From UMGS1668 sp035447605 (GTDB taxonomy: Bacteria > Bacillota > Clostridia > Oscillospirales > Ruminococcaceae): a DNA stretch of 51,197 nt. Position numbers and translations under genes: made by a program. Within the stretch, counting starts at the first letter, position 1; each line of letters opens with the position of its first letter. This document shows positions 1 through 7,729 of the stretch, piece by piece. A model generated the notes under the pieces. It made no database searches. It saw only the letters and a program-made list of their open reading frames with translations, and was not told the DNA's origin. The DNA is taken from positions 1 to 51,197 of the forward strand of contig DAOTHJ010000017.1 of the NCBI GenBank assembly GCA_035447605.1. The letters run 5' to 3'.

Positions 1-484
1 TATTCGTAAAGACGGCGGCCTCCGGAGCAGAAATGACGTTGGTCGCGTCCAGTTCGCCGCCCATGCCGACTTCGAGCACGACAATCTCACACATCTGTTC
101 CGCAAAATACAAAAAGCCGAGCGCCGTCACCATCTCGAAGGTGGTCGGGTGATCCGGCATGGCATCCGCCGCCGCGCGCACCCGTTCCGTCAGCCGGCAG
201 AGCGCCTCGTCCGGGATATTTTCTCCCAAGACGCGGATGCGCTCGGCAAAACAGTTGACGTAGGGCGAGGTATAGAGCCCGGTTTTGTAGCCTGCGGCCC
301 GGAGAACCGATTCCAGCATGGCGGCCGTGCTGCCCTTGCCGTTGGTCCCGGTGATATGAATGTATCGGAGATCCCGCTGAGGATCCCCCAGACGGTCAAG
401 CAGATCGGACATTCGCTCGAGTCCGAGCCTGCTGCCGCGCCAATCGATGCTGTTGAGGTAGGAAACACTCTGGTTTACGTCCAA
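1..484 (-). CDS. folC: Folylpolyglutamate synthase / dihydrofolate synthase, partial (left edge)
   Basis: This cytosolic Mur-ligase-family enzyme adds glutamate to folates (and to dihydropteroate in bifunctional forms) using ATP. About 161 N-terminal residues are present; the rest lies beyond the left edge. The P-loop TGTNGKGS is at residues 45-52, and a VVLEVGMGGELDATN stretch typical of FolC follows near the edge. The start is TTG at 484, the only in-frame initiator with a good ribosome site (AAGGAGAT, 491-498). It lies downstream of fchA and folD on the same strand, after a 275-bp gap (485-759) in which I see no gene, so it may belong to that folate cluster or have its own promoter. Family assignment is firm; whether it is bifunctional cannot be read from the fragment. 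Confidence 0.93.
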   Translation of the reverse strand, partial: MDVNQSVSYLNSIDWRGSRLGLERMSDLLDRLGDPQRDLRYIHITGTNGKGSTAAMLESVLRAAGYKTGLYTSPYVNCFAERIRVLGENIPDEALCRLTERVRAAADAMPDHPTTFEMVTALGFLYFAEQMCEIVVLEVGMGGELDATNVISAPEAAVFTN

Positions 485-759
485 TAAAAGATCTCCTTCG
501 TTTGATCATCCGGCCTGCCGCGCCGTGCAGGATATAAGCCGGCAGCATGAATCCCCGGGAGCGCCGGCCCTCCACAAGGAAATCCCATGAGAAACGGCTT
601 CTCGAAAAGATTTCCCCGATCCTATCGCTTGTCCCACCGCACGGCACGCTGTCGGGCAGAATATGTGCCAACAATATTTCTCGGGAATATCGGCCTTTCG
701 CACAGATACCGGGTGGAATAAGTCCTTCGGAAAACGGGCATGTTTAAAATCCCCGAGAA

Positions 760-1623
760 TTATTGTTCGGCCCGCCGGGTACTGCGTTCCGCCGCTTCCG
801 CGACGTGATCGATCAGCACCGCGGAGGTGACGGCCCCCACGCCGCCCGGCACGGGGCTGACCGCCGAGACGATCTCCGCCGCCGCCGCGAAATCCACATC
901 GCCGCAGACGGAGCCGTCTTCGCTCACATTGACGCCGACATCGAGCACGGTCTGCCCCGCGGAAAAGCAGTCTCTTCCGAGAAGGCCCGGCTTCCCCGCC
1001 GCGGCAATAAGAAGCTCCGAGCGGGCGCAGATCTCCGCAAGGTTTTTTGTCTTTGTGTGACAGAGGGTGACCGTGGCGTTGCGTCCGGTCAGCAGCATCG
1101 CGAGGGGTTTCCCCACCACGAGGCTCCGCCCGACGACGGCCGCGTTCTTCCCGCAGAGTTCCACTCCATAGCCGTCCAGCAGGCGGATACACGCCTCGGC
1201 CGTACAGGGGGCAAATCCCCTGCCGCTCCCGGTGAAGACCCCGGCGAGAGAGGCATCCGTCACGCCGTCCACATCCTTTTCCGGCGGGATGGCGGCACGG
1301 ACCTTCTCATCGGAAATCTGCCCCGGCAGCGGGCGAAACGCCATCAGCCCGTGAACCGCCGGGTCCTTCGCAAATTTCTCCACGGCGGAGAGAACCTCCG
1401 CTTCGGAGGCATCCGCCGGAAATTCCTGCTTGACGACGGAGATGCCGGCCTTTTCGCAGCGCCGGCAGATGCCGCGCTCATAGACTTTGTCGCCGCCGTT
1501 TTCCCCGACCCGGATAAGCGCGAGCGCCGGGACAATTCCCTTCGCCCGCAGCGCGGAAACCTTCTCCGCGGTCTGCTGCGCAAGAGAGGCCGCGATCTCT
1601 TTTCCATACAGAATTTCTGCCAC
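760..1623 (-). CDS. folD: FolD-type methylenetetrahydrofolate dehydrogenase, cyclohydrolase site degenerate
   Basis: This 287-residue FolD-family protein should oxidise 5,10-methylene-THF with NAD(P)+. The Rossmann part is normal (VVGRSLVVGKPLA, VGDVDF-type and PVPGGVG motifs), and the KDVDG motif with its folate-binding Asp is at 116-120. In canonical FolD, Lys four residues after a conserved Tyr (E. coli K54, human K56) and Gln in the VQLPLP motif (E. coli Q98, human Q100) are needed for the cyclohydrolase step. Here the Tyr is Y48, position 52 is Ile, and the Gln position is Phe96 in a MAFRPLP motif. It starts 2 bp after the fchA stop, which suggests FchA supplies the missing step. Family is certain; a dehydrogenase-only role is inferred. 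Confidence 0.92.
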   Translation of the reverse strand: MAEILYGKEIAASLAQQTAEKVSALRAKGIVPALALIRVGENGGDKVYERGICRRCEKAGISVVKQEFPADASEAEVLSAVEKFAKDPAVHGLMAFRPLPGQISDEKVRAAIPPEKDVDGVTDASLAGVFTGSGRGFAPCTAEACIRLLDGYGVELCGKNAAVVGRSLVVGKPLAMLLTGRNATVTLCHTKTKNLAEICARSELLIAAAGKPGLLGRDCFSAGQTVLDVGVNVSEDGSVCGDVDFAAAAEIVSAVSPVPGGVGAVTSAVLIDHVAEAAERSTRRAEQ

Positions 1624-1625
1624 GG

Positions 1626-2270
1626 CTATCCCTCCTTCTTTGCGGAGAGACGCGCGGCGACGGATGCGTAGACTGCTTCCGCCCGCGGCACAAATTCCGC
1701 GAGCATCGCTCCGGCTTTGGCTTCCAGCGCAGCGGCCTTTTTCCGGTCAGCCATATATTTCGTATTGATAAACACATTGAGGGAAGCGCCCCGGATCGCC
1801 GCAGAACACAGCGCCGCGCCGACCCCGGCATCCGAGACGGCGAGCGTACTGCCTTTTTCCGCATAGACCTCCAGCAGCTCCGTCACCCGGCAGGAGGCCT
1901 CCATGATCTCCATCGGCACCGCGCATGCCGCATCCAGCGCCGACTCCATCGCCTTCGCGCGGGCGGCCTGCTCCTCCGGCGTCTCCTTCGGCATGGAATA
2001 GACCTCCGAAAGCGGAAGAAACGCCTCGGCATCCGCATCCGCGAGAGAGAGCAGCTTTTCGCGCAGCGGGTCCGCGCGCTCGTTGAGGGTGAGGATCTCC
2101 ACCTCCACGTCGGCATATTTTTTCTTTCCGAGCGTCAGGTTCCCGACCATGCTGCCAAGAGCGGCTCCCAGCGCGCCGGCCAGCGCGGACGCACCGCCGC
2201 CGCCGGGCACCGCCTGTTTGGAGGAAAGCTCCTCCAGAAATCTGCCGCAGCTCATTTCTCCATAGCGCAT
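1626..2270 (-). CDS. fchA: Methenyltetrahydrofolate cyclohydrolase / formimino-THF cyclodeaminase family protein
   Basis: This 214-residue all-helical protein belongs to the FTCD_C/FchA family, which hydrolyses 5,10-methenyl-THF to 10-formyl-THF or deaminates 5-formimino-THF. The N-terminal PGGGGASALAGALGAALGSM stretch (about residues 22-41) is the diagnostic glycine-rich folate site, followed by VGNLTLGKKKY. Length matches stand-alone FchA proteins. A GGAGGCGCC ribosome site precedes the ATG at 2270. It is first in a minus-strand operon with folD, two bases apart. Because the adjacent FolD lacks its cyclohydrolase Lys and Gln, the cyclohydrolase role is favoured over the deaminase role. That is inference from context. 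Confidence 0.9.
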   Translation of the reverse strand: MRYGEMSCGRFLEELSSKQAVPGGGGASALAGALGAALGSMVGNLTLGKKKYADVEVEILTLNERADPLREKLLSLADADAEAFLPLSEVYSMPKETPEEQAARAKAMESALDAACAVPMEIMEASCRVTELLEVYAEKGSTLAVSDAGVGAALCSAAIRGASLNVFINTKYMADRKKAAALEAKAGAMLAEFVPRAEAVYASVAARLSAKKEG

Positions 2271-2326
2271 CGCGGCGCCTCCTTTCCGTCTTTTGTTGTT
2301 TTAAAACAGGTTGTTGTCAAAATGGT

Positions 2327-2354
2327 ATTATATCACAGGGCGCGGCAACAATAA
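2327..2354 (-). promoter_or_regulatory. Candidate promoter of fchA-folD
   Basis: On the minus strand, TTATTG (2354-2349) and TATAAT (2332-2327) are 16 bp apart, upstream of fchA. The leader between this promoter and the start codon contains a perfect 12-bp palindrome, TGTTTTAAAACA (2297-2308), which could be an operator. No protein is assigned to it. Confidence 0.55.
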
Positions 2355-2419
2355 ATGCCGCGCGGAACCCCGGCGCAAAAAATCACGCGTGCCGCGGGAA
2401 CCGCTCCCCGAGCACAGGC

Positions 2420-2635
2420 CAGAGTATTTTCCAAGCATGCTACCCGAGGTATGTTATCATTTTAAATTCCACTTCGTGGGAGAGCGATGTCACAGAAAGT
2501 CCTTCATGCATGCCCCGTCTTTGGCTATCATTTTCAGCCCTACTTCATGGGGAACCGGCATCTCAGAGAACTTTACAACCATACTCCCCGGATCCCGGCT
2601 ATAATCTCCAATCTTATTCCGCAAAAGGTCGGCGC
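2420..2635. repeat. Triplicated degenerate direct repeat, period about 72 bp
   Basis: Three diverged copies begin at 2420, 2493 and 2564, spaced 73 and 71 bp. Each starts with CAGA, then a T/C-rich run, CA, an AT-rich CATGC/CATAC, CCCG, then GGCTATCATTTT-like and ACTTCATGGG-like blocks; the third copy is incomplete. The spacing is not a multiple of three and no frame is open, so it is not coding. It occupies most of the 377-bp interval between the stop of the membrane protein (2648) and fchA. Confidence 0.6.
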
Positions 2636-2647
2636 AGTACAAAACTT

Positions 2648-4960
2648 TTACGAAGACTCCGTTTTTCGCCTTTTTCCCGCGCAGAACCAGACGATAAAGA
2701 GCAGCGCGGCGGCCGAAACCGCTTCTGCGGTGCGCCAGGAAACCGGTTCGTGAAAATCGACCGTAACCGTCCCGGCAAAATCCGGCGGGACCGCCACCGT
2801 CAGCACGTTGTTGTCCCCGGCATAGCAGGTCAGGCTGTCTCCCGACTCCGTTTTTGCGGAATAATAGCGATAGTAGAGCAGCGGAACCGCGATGCCCGCG
2901 TTGCTCCCGGACTCGTTTTCGCAGAAGAATGTCACGCGGACGCCGTTCTTTTCGTAATCCGAGATCGTGACGTCTTCCTCCGTCTCGGGTTCCCCGGCAT
3001 AGAGCAGGTCCGCGTCCGTGCCCTCCGGCAGATATTCTCCGCCGCCGATGCTGAAGGTGCCGATCGAGCCCCGGTCATAATAGCGGTAGGCGCCGTGCTC
3101 ATTGAGCACGTCATAATAAGTCCACGAGGCCGTGAGAAATACCGCCGCGGCCAACACGCCGGAGAGAACCGCCTCCGCCGTTTTTCCGTAGGCGTGGCGG
3201 AAGGCGAGCGCCGCCGCACAGGAGACGCCCGCGAGCATCAGCCCGCCGATCCCGAGGTAGCGCCACGGGAACTGGATATTGGAGACCACCAGCGCCGCAA
3301 GATCCCCCATGCGGGAGATCCGGTCCCATGGAAAATAGATCGTGCAGAGAAAACAGGCGATCCCGGAGAGCAGCAGCAGGACGACGCCCTTTTTCCGGTC
3401 GGCTGCCGGAACGCCCTCCTTTTTGACCACGCAGCTCCAGAGAAAGGCGGCCGCACCGATCATCAGCGCCGCGCCGAGGCAGAGCGGCATCTCGCCGGGC
3501 ATGCCGCCGATGCCGGACTGGCTGTTTCCGCTGCCGTTCTGGAAGAGCGAGAACATCTGCGCCGGATAGACGCCGTCGGTCTGAATCAGATTGTCGAGCC
3601 GGGAGGCGCTGTTAAAGACAAAGGCATCCTTCCGGTAGCTGAGAAACGGCACCGCGTAGGAGGCGCAGAGCAGAATGGCGGCGAGAACCGTCTTGCAAAG
3701 GGCGAAGAAGCGCTCCTCCCGGAACACGCGTTTGCAGAACAGAATCAGACCGAGAACCAAAAATGTGCCGGCCGTGACGCAGGAGATCACATGGCTGTAG
3801 CCGATGCCGGCGATGGCGAGCGCGGGCGCGACCCATGCTTTTCGGTAGCCGGAGCTGTTCGTATCGCCGAACAAAAGCTCGTACATACCCGCCAGCAGCA
3901 CCGGCAGGAACATCATCGCACAGAATTCACCGGCCGCGCTGCGCACATAGAGATCGGTCAGGCGGTAGGCGGAAAGCGTATAGAGCGCCGAGCCGAGCAG
4001 CCCCGCGTTCTCATCCCGAAAGATTTTTTTGAAGCTCCAATAGGCGAGCAGGCAGGTCGCCGCGTTGACGAAAAACAAGAAGGCATTGTATGCGCCCTGT
4101 ACGGTGAAACCCGCAATCCTTAGAAGCGCCGGAACATAAAGGAACAGATCGCCGTAAAAAACCGAGGTTGCGTAGCCGTAGCCGTCGAGCCAATAAGGCT
4201 GAATCCTGACCGGGAACTGCCCGGAAAGAAGTCCCTCCCGCAGGCCCTCGATCCGCATCAGATGAAAACGGATGTCGTGCCCCTGCATCACATAGTCCGC
4301 ACCGAGCGGCACCGACGCCGCAAGGATGATCGCCGCAAGGATCAGCAGGCGTCTGCCCTGTTCCTCCGTCAGGCCGTTCCTTTTCCAAAGGAGCCAAAGC
4401 AGCGCCGCGCCGTCCAGAAGCAGGAATGCGCAGAGCCATTTAAACGCGAGGTACAGGCCGGCCTGCGGGCACTCCGAAATCGTAAAGCCTTTTATCACGA
4501 AGGTACCCGTTCCGCAATAATTGGTTTGCAGTTCAAGATTGTCGACATCGGCGGAGAGCCAGATCCGGAAAGTGACCGATTCTTCGCCCGGCGCGAGGAA
4601 AATGACATCCTCCTTCAGGGCGCCGTAAGGAATATCCGCGGCGAAGGCGTTGCAGGTGTTGCCGTCGGTATCCGCGTAATAATTGAGGGTGACGTCGTAG
4701 GTGCCGGAAGAGAGCGGAAGATACGGCCCATAGGTGAAATTGCCGCTCTCCTCATAGCCGAAGGTGCCGTCGACCCAGACGCCATCCCAGTATTCCGAAT
4801 TGATCCCTTTCGTCATCGAAAGAGCATCCGCTTCCACCTCGCGGAAATAGAGCTCCCGGCCGGAGAGCTGCCTGCCGAATGCGCAGAGCAGCAGAATCAT
4901 CCCCTCCGCCGCAAGCAGCAGCGCAATGCGCCTTCTGTTTTCCGCAATGATTTTCTTCAT
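2648..4960 (-). CDS. Large multi-pass membrane protein, GT-C glycosyltransferase-like (YfhO/PTPS-related type)
   Basis: This protein of about 770 residues has an N-terminal hydrophobic anchor, an extracytoplasmic beta-rich domain (about 30-170, with many Tyr/Asp/Gly), then roughly ten or more membrane segments. A short motif GHDIRFHLMRIEGL after the second membrane helix carries the acidic residue typical of lipid-linked-sugar-dependent GT-C enzymes. A second soluble domain lies near the C terminus, followed by a last helix and a basic tail. The ATG at 4960 was chosen because GGAGG lies 5 bp before it; an upstream ATG at 5008 adds 16 residues but has no ribosome site and overlaps the promoter. 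The likely role is glycosylation at the outer membrane face. Substrate is unknown. Confidence 0.7.
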   Translation of the reverse strand: MKKIIAENRRRIALLLAAEGMILLLCAFGRQLSGRELYFREVEADALSMTKGINSEYWDGVWVDGTFGYEESGNFTYGPYLPLSSGTYDVTLNYYADTDGNTCNAFAADIPYGALKEDVIFLAPGEESVTFRIWLSADVDNLELQTNYCGTGTFVIKGFTISECPQAGLYLAFKWLCAFLLLDGAALLWLLWKRNGLTEEQGRRLLILAAIILAASVPLGADYVMQGHDIRFHLMRIEGLREGLLSGQFPVRIQPYWLDGYGYATSVFYGDLFLYVPALLRIAGFTVQGAYNAFLFFVNAATCLLAYWSFKKIFRDENAGLLGSALYTLSAYRLTDLYVRSAAGEFCAMMFLPVLLAGMYELLFGDTNSSGYRKAWVAPALAIAGIGYSHVISCVTAGTFLVLGLILFCKRVFREERFFALCKTVLAAILLCASYAVPFLSYRKDAFVFNSASRLDNLIQTDGVYPAQMFSLFQNGSGNSQSGIGGMPGEMPLCLGAALMIGAAAFLWSCVVKKEGVPAADRKKGVVLLLLSGIACFLCTIYFPWDRISRMGDLAALVVSNIQFPWRYLGIGGLMLAGVSCAAALAFRHAYGKTAEAVLSGVLAAAVFLTASWTYYDVLNEHGAYRYYDRGSIGTFSIGGGEYLPEGTDADLLYAGEPETEEDVTISDYEKNGVRVTFFCENESGSNAGIAVPLLYYRYYSAKTESGDSLTCYAGDNNVLTVAVPPDFAGTVTVDFHEPVSWRTAEAVSAAALLFIVWFCAGKRRKTESS

Positions 4961-4987
4961 GATGGCCTCCGCATATTTAATGTACAT

Positions 4988-5016
4988 ATAATATATAATT
5001 TTTGCCATTTTTTCAA
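4988..5016 (-). promoter_or_regulatory. Promoter of the GT-C-like gene
   Basis: TTGAAA (5016-5011) and TATTAT (4993-4988) with a 17-bp spacer on the minus strand. It ends 22 bp from the 20-bp repeat array that separates it from the divergent murT promoter. Confidence 0.6.
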
Positions 5017-5037
5017 GGGAAGAACCGCTCTTTTAGC

Positions 5038-5134
5038 AGAAAGCACACTTTCTGCCGGAAAAGGACGCTTTCCTTTCAGAAAGTGCGTCAATCTTCGGAA
5101 ATGTATGCTTTCCTTCGGGAAAATGCGCTTTCCC
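5038..5134. repeat. Five-copy, 20-bp-period tandem array of GAAA-N6-CTTTC elements (candidate operator array)
   Basis: Five units are centred near 5046, 5066, 5085, 5106 and 5126. Four are short inverted repeats of the form GGAAA-N6/7-TTTCC: AGAAAG/CTTTCT at 5038-5053, GGAAA/TTTCC at 5057-5073, again at 5098-5113, and GGGAAA/TTTCCC at 5117-5133. The third unit keeps only its left half. A 20-bp period is about two helical turns, so all sites face the same side of the DNA. The array fills the space between two divergent promoters. Confidence 0.7.
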
Positions 5135-5163
5135 TTGACTTGAAAGCCGTGGGAGCATATAAT
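5135..5163 (+). promoter_or_regulatory. Promoter of murT-gatD
   Basis: TTGACT (5135-5140), a 17-bp spacer and perfect TATAAT (5158-5163). The -35 element abuts the last copy of the 20-bp array, an arrangement expected for repression or for cooperative activation. Confidence 0.8.
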
Positions 5164-5206
5164 TTCCACGGGTATTTCCCAAGGACACTAAGAAAGAGGA
5201 CGAAAC

Positions 5207-6544
5207 ATGAGATTCGTATTGGCCGTTTTTTTCTGCCGGATACTCTACCTTGCCGGCAGAATGGTTCATAAGGGCACCGCAAAGCCGGGCGAGTGGGCGC
5301 TTCGGCTCTATCCGGACGCCCTGAAGCGGCTCCGGTTCGACGGAAAGGTGATCTGCGTCACCGGAACAAACGGCAAGACCACCACTTCCAACCTGATCAC
5401 CCACATCTTCCGGGAAACCGGACATACCGCCATCAACAACGCCAAAGGCTCCAACATGCTCGGCGGCGTCACGACATTGCTGCTCAACCACTGCACGCTC
5501 GGCGGCAGAATCAAGGCCGACTACGTCGTGCTCGAGGTCGACGAGCGGTACATGCGGTTTCTCGTCAAATCCATCCATCCGGACTTTTTCCTCGTCAACA
5601 ACCTGCTGCGCGACCAGATCGCCCGCAACTGCTGCCCGGAGATCGTATTCGATAAAATTAAAATGGCCGTTGTGCCGGGCACCACGCTGATTCTCAACGC
5701 GAACGACCCGATCTCCCAGCGCCTTTCCGAAGGAGCCGACGGTTCCGCCAGGACTGATAACCCGGTCGTCCTGTTCGGCATGGACCGCACCCCCCGCTCC
5801 ACCGAAACCTGCCAGAACGGCACCGACGATGGCAAGGTCTGCCCGAAGTGCTTCCACCCGCTCGAATACGAGTACCGCCACTACAACCACCTCGGCAAAT
5901 TCCGCTGCCCGAACTGTGGGTTTGCCACTCCGGAGGCGGATTTCCTCGGCACGGACTTCGACTTCGACGACTTCAGCTACACGCTTCGCGGCACGAGAGT
6001 GAAGGCGACCTATGGCGCCACCTATTATCTTTTCAACACGATCGCCGCCATTGCCGTCACCACCGCCGCGGGAATCCCCTTCAACGAAGCGGTAAAGGCG
6101 GTCGGCACGTTTACCGTCCATGCCACCCGCTATCAGGAATTCCCCATTCAGGGCAGAAAGGCGCAGCTCATCCTGACCAAGCAGAACCCGGCCTCCATCG
6201 ACCAGTCTGTGGACTATGTCGTGGAACAGCACGGAGAGCGTACCGCCATCATCTTCGCCAGCAACATGCTGCACTCCCACAACAAGGATGTCCTTTACAT
6301 GTACGACGTCGGCTTTGAGCGCATGGCCAGCACCGTCGATCACATCATCTGCGTCGGGGATCGCTGCTGGGACCTCGCCGTCCGCCTGAAAGTCGCCGGT
6401 GTGGATATGAGCCGCGTGACCATCGCGGATACTCTGGAGAAAATTCCCGCCGCCGTCGGCGCAACCGCCGGTGATATCTATATTCTCTCCGCCTACGCCC
6501 TCGAAAACGAGACGAAGTTTCTGGAGGTGCTGAAATCGTTATGA
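5207..6544 (+). CDS. murT: MurT-like Mur ligase family protein (lipid II isoglutaminyl synthase subunit type)
   Basis: MurT with GatD amidates the alpha-carboxylate of D-Glu in lipid II in Gram-positives. This 445-residue protein has the MurT order: a membrane-proximal N-terminal helix, Mur-ligase P-loop GTNGKTTT at 53-60, a zinc ribbon (C212, C215, C234, C237) inserted in the middle domain, and a C-terminal DUF1727 domain. The C-terminal signature differs from the usual form: NPASIDQ replaces NPVGxNQ, and SNMLHSHNKDVLYMYD replaces the LNDNxADGxDVSWxWD type. It overlaps gatD by 4 bp. Family membership is secure, but with the degenerate GatD partner the exact reaction is open; it may be a divergent paralogue of the canonical pair. 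Confidence 0.85.
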   Translation: MRFVLAVFFCRILYLAGRMVHKGTAKPGEWALRLYPDALKRLRFDGKVICVTGTNGKTTTSNLITHIFRETGHTAINNAKGSNMLGGVTTLLLNHCTLGGRIKADYVVLEVDERYMRFLVKSIHPDFFLVNNLLRDQIARNCCPEIVFDKIKMAVVPGTTLILNANDPISQRLSEGADGSARTDNPVVLFGMDRTPRSTETCQNGTDDGKVCPKCFHPLEYEYRHYNHLGKFRCPNCGFATPEADFLGTDFDFDDFSYTLRGTRVKATYGATYYLFNTIAAIAVTTAAGIPFNEAVKAVGTFTVHATRYQEFPIQGRKAQLILTKQNPASIDQSVDYVVEQHGERTAIIFASNMLHSHNKDVLYMYDVGFERMASTVDHIICVGDRCWDLAVRLKVAGVDMSRVTIADTLEKIPAAVGATAGDIYILSAYALENETKFLEVLKSL

Positions 6545-7269
6545 AGCATGTGAATATCTTGCATCTTTACTCCAAAACCCTCGACCTCACCGGGGACTTC
6601 AAAAACCTGGACGCCCTGTGTATGCGAATCCGGGAATGCGGCTGCAATTATGCAGTTTCCTATGTGGAATATGGTGAAAAAATTTCACTAGAGGGCTATG
6701 ATTTTATTTATATCGGACATGGTAAATGCCGAAATCTGTCCGCGGTGAGCGAACATATCATCCAGTATCGGGAGGAATTTGTGCGGGCTTTCGAGGCCGG
6801 AACGGTCTTTCTCGTCACCGGAAGCGCGCGCCTGCTTTTCGGAAAGAGCTTTGAAACGCTGGACGGCAAAACCCACGATGCGCTCGGACTTTTCGACTAT
6901 ACCGGAAAGGAATTCGACGGGCTCACCGTGCACGACGAGCTGCTCCACCCGGTCTTTGCACCGGAGGAGACCGTCTTCGGCTGCGTGAACCGCTCGGAAA
7001 ATCTTTATTTTAAAGGGGAAAACCCTTCCCCGCTTTTCACGGTCGAGATGGGCTATTCCGACAACGAAAAGACCGGAGGCACCGAGGGAACGCTCTGCAA
7101 AAACTTCTTCGGCACTTGGAGCCTCGGCCCCGTGCTGGTTCGGAACCCCGTTATGATGCGGGAGATCCTGCGGCGCCTGCTCGGGGAGGATTACCGCGAC
7201 GGCGATTACTCCCTCGAACAGGAGGCGCTCGACCGGGTGCTGCATGACATTCACGAGTCCGCCAAATAA
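6541..7269 (+). CDS. gatD: GatD-like glutamine amidotransferase lacking the catalytic Cys and His
   Basis: This 242-residue class I amidotransferase-fold protein overlaps murT and aligns along its length with GatD. Canonical GatD has a TICGGYQLLG nucleophile elbow and a GTYLHGPLL motif carrying the His. Here the matching segments are VTGSARLLFG and GTWSLGPVL, so position 94 is Gly instead of Cys and position 195 is Leu instead of His. The early GGGQDxEQ motif has also changed (GHGKCRNL). The rest of the fold motifs are kept (KNFFGTW, LVRNP, ALGLFDY), and the frame is intact, so this is a maintained protein rather than a pseudogene. It should not hydrolyse glutamine. It may scaffold or regulate MurT, or MurT may use free ammonia. 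These roles are inference. Confidence 0.8.
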   Translation: MKHVNILHLYSKTLDLTGDFKNLDALCMRIRECGCNYAVSYVEYGEKISLEGYDFIYIGHGKCRNLSAVSEHIIQYREEFVRAFEAGTVFLVTGSARLLFGKSFETLDGKTHDALGLFDYTGKEFDGLTVHDELLHPVFAPEETVFGCVNRSENLYFKGENPSPLFTVEMGYSDNEKTGGTEGTLCKNFFGTWSLGPVLVRNPVMMREILRRLLGEDYRDGDYSLEQEALDRVLHDIHESAK

Positions 7270-7289
7270 GGACATCTGTATTTATCTGG

Positions 7290-7328
7290 AAGCCACCGTT
7301 TTCTCTTCGGAAAGCGGCGGCTTTTTTT
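7290..7328 (+). terminator. Rho-independent terminator after murT-gatD
   Basis: The stem pairs AGCCACCGTTTTC with GGAAAGCGGCGGCT (a few mismatches) around a TCTTC loop, followed by seven T residues. It begins 20 bp after the gatD stop. Confidence 0.85.
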
Positions 7329-7630
7329 GAAAAATGAAAAAAGAAAAAATATTTTGCAGGGGATATTTTCTATAATTCATTTTTTCGGGCGTTTCCCGGC
7401 TTTGCGAAAAGTGCATATTTATTCGTTTTTCTTTTGTATATTTCTCCTTTTTTCGAGGGGTAACACAGGCTCTTCGGGAGGAGGTTTTTCCGCCCCTCGG
7501 GGAAGGTTTCTCGGGAATCCATATTATAAAGGTAGTATTTATTTAAAGAACGCCCCTCTTTTTTCCGTTTTTGCGCAAAAAAAGGCCCGGAACGCGGCCG
7601 CAGCATTCGGCATATTTATGCTGAATCTTC
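7329..7630. other. AT-rich intergenic stretch, no gene seen
   Basis: No open frame with a ribosome site is visible. One CGAGGGG segment (7454-7460) can pair with either of two CCCCTC segments (7493-7498 and 7553-7558); the second is followed by six T residues. It lies upstream of the operon promoter at 7631, so any attenuator role would need another promoter. Confidence 0.4.
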
Positions 7631-7659
7631 TTGACAAACGGAAAAGATGGGTTTAAAAT
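7631..7659 (+). promoter_or_regulatory. Promoter of the oligopeptide transporter operon
   Basis: TTGACA (7631-7636), a 17-bp spacer and TAAAAT (7654-7659), about 70 bp before the first gene. Confidence 0.8.
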
Positions 7660-7729
7660 ACAAAACATCACAATGAACTTTTGCCCTGCAAAACCTTCAT
7701 TGCCGAAATAGTAAGAGAGGTGTAAAAAA

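Noticed and set aside
2510..4123. 537-codon plus-strand frame
   Set aside because: Antisense shadow of the GT-C-like membrane protein; Arg/Glu/Gly-rich composition typical of GC-rich antisense frames and no ribosome site.
4961..5008. Upstream start for the GT-C-like protein (ATG 5008)
   Set aside because: No ribosome site, and it lies within the promoter; ATG 4960 has GGAGG at proper spacing.
5033..6343. 436-codon minus-strand frame
   Set aside because: Antisense to murT, and it runs through the promoter and operator array; murT has clear motifs.
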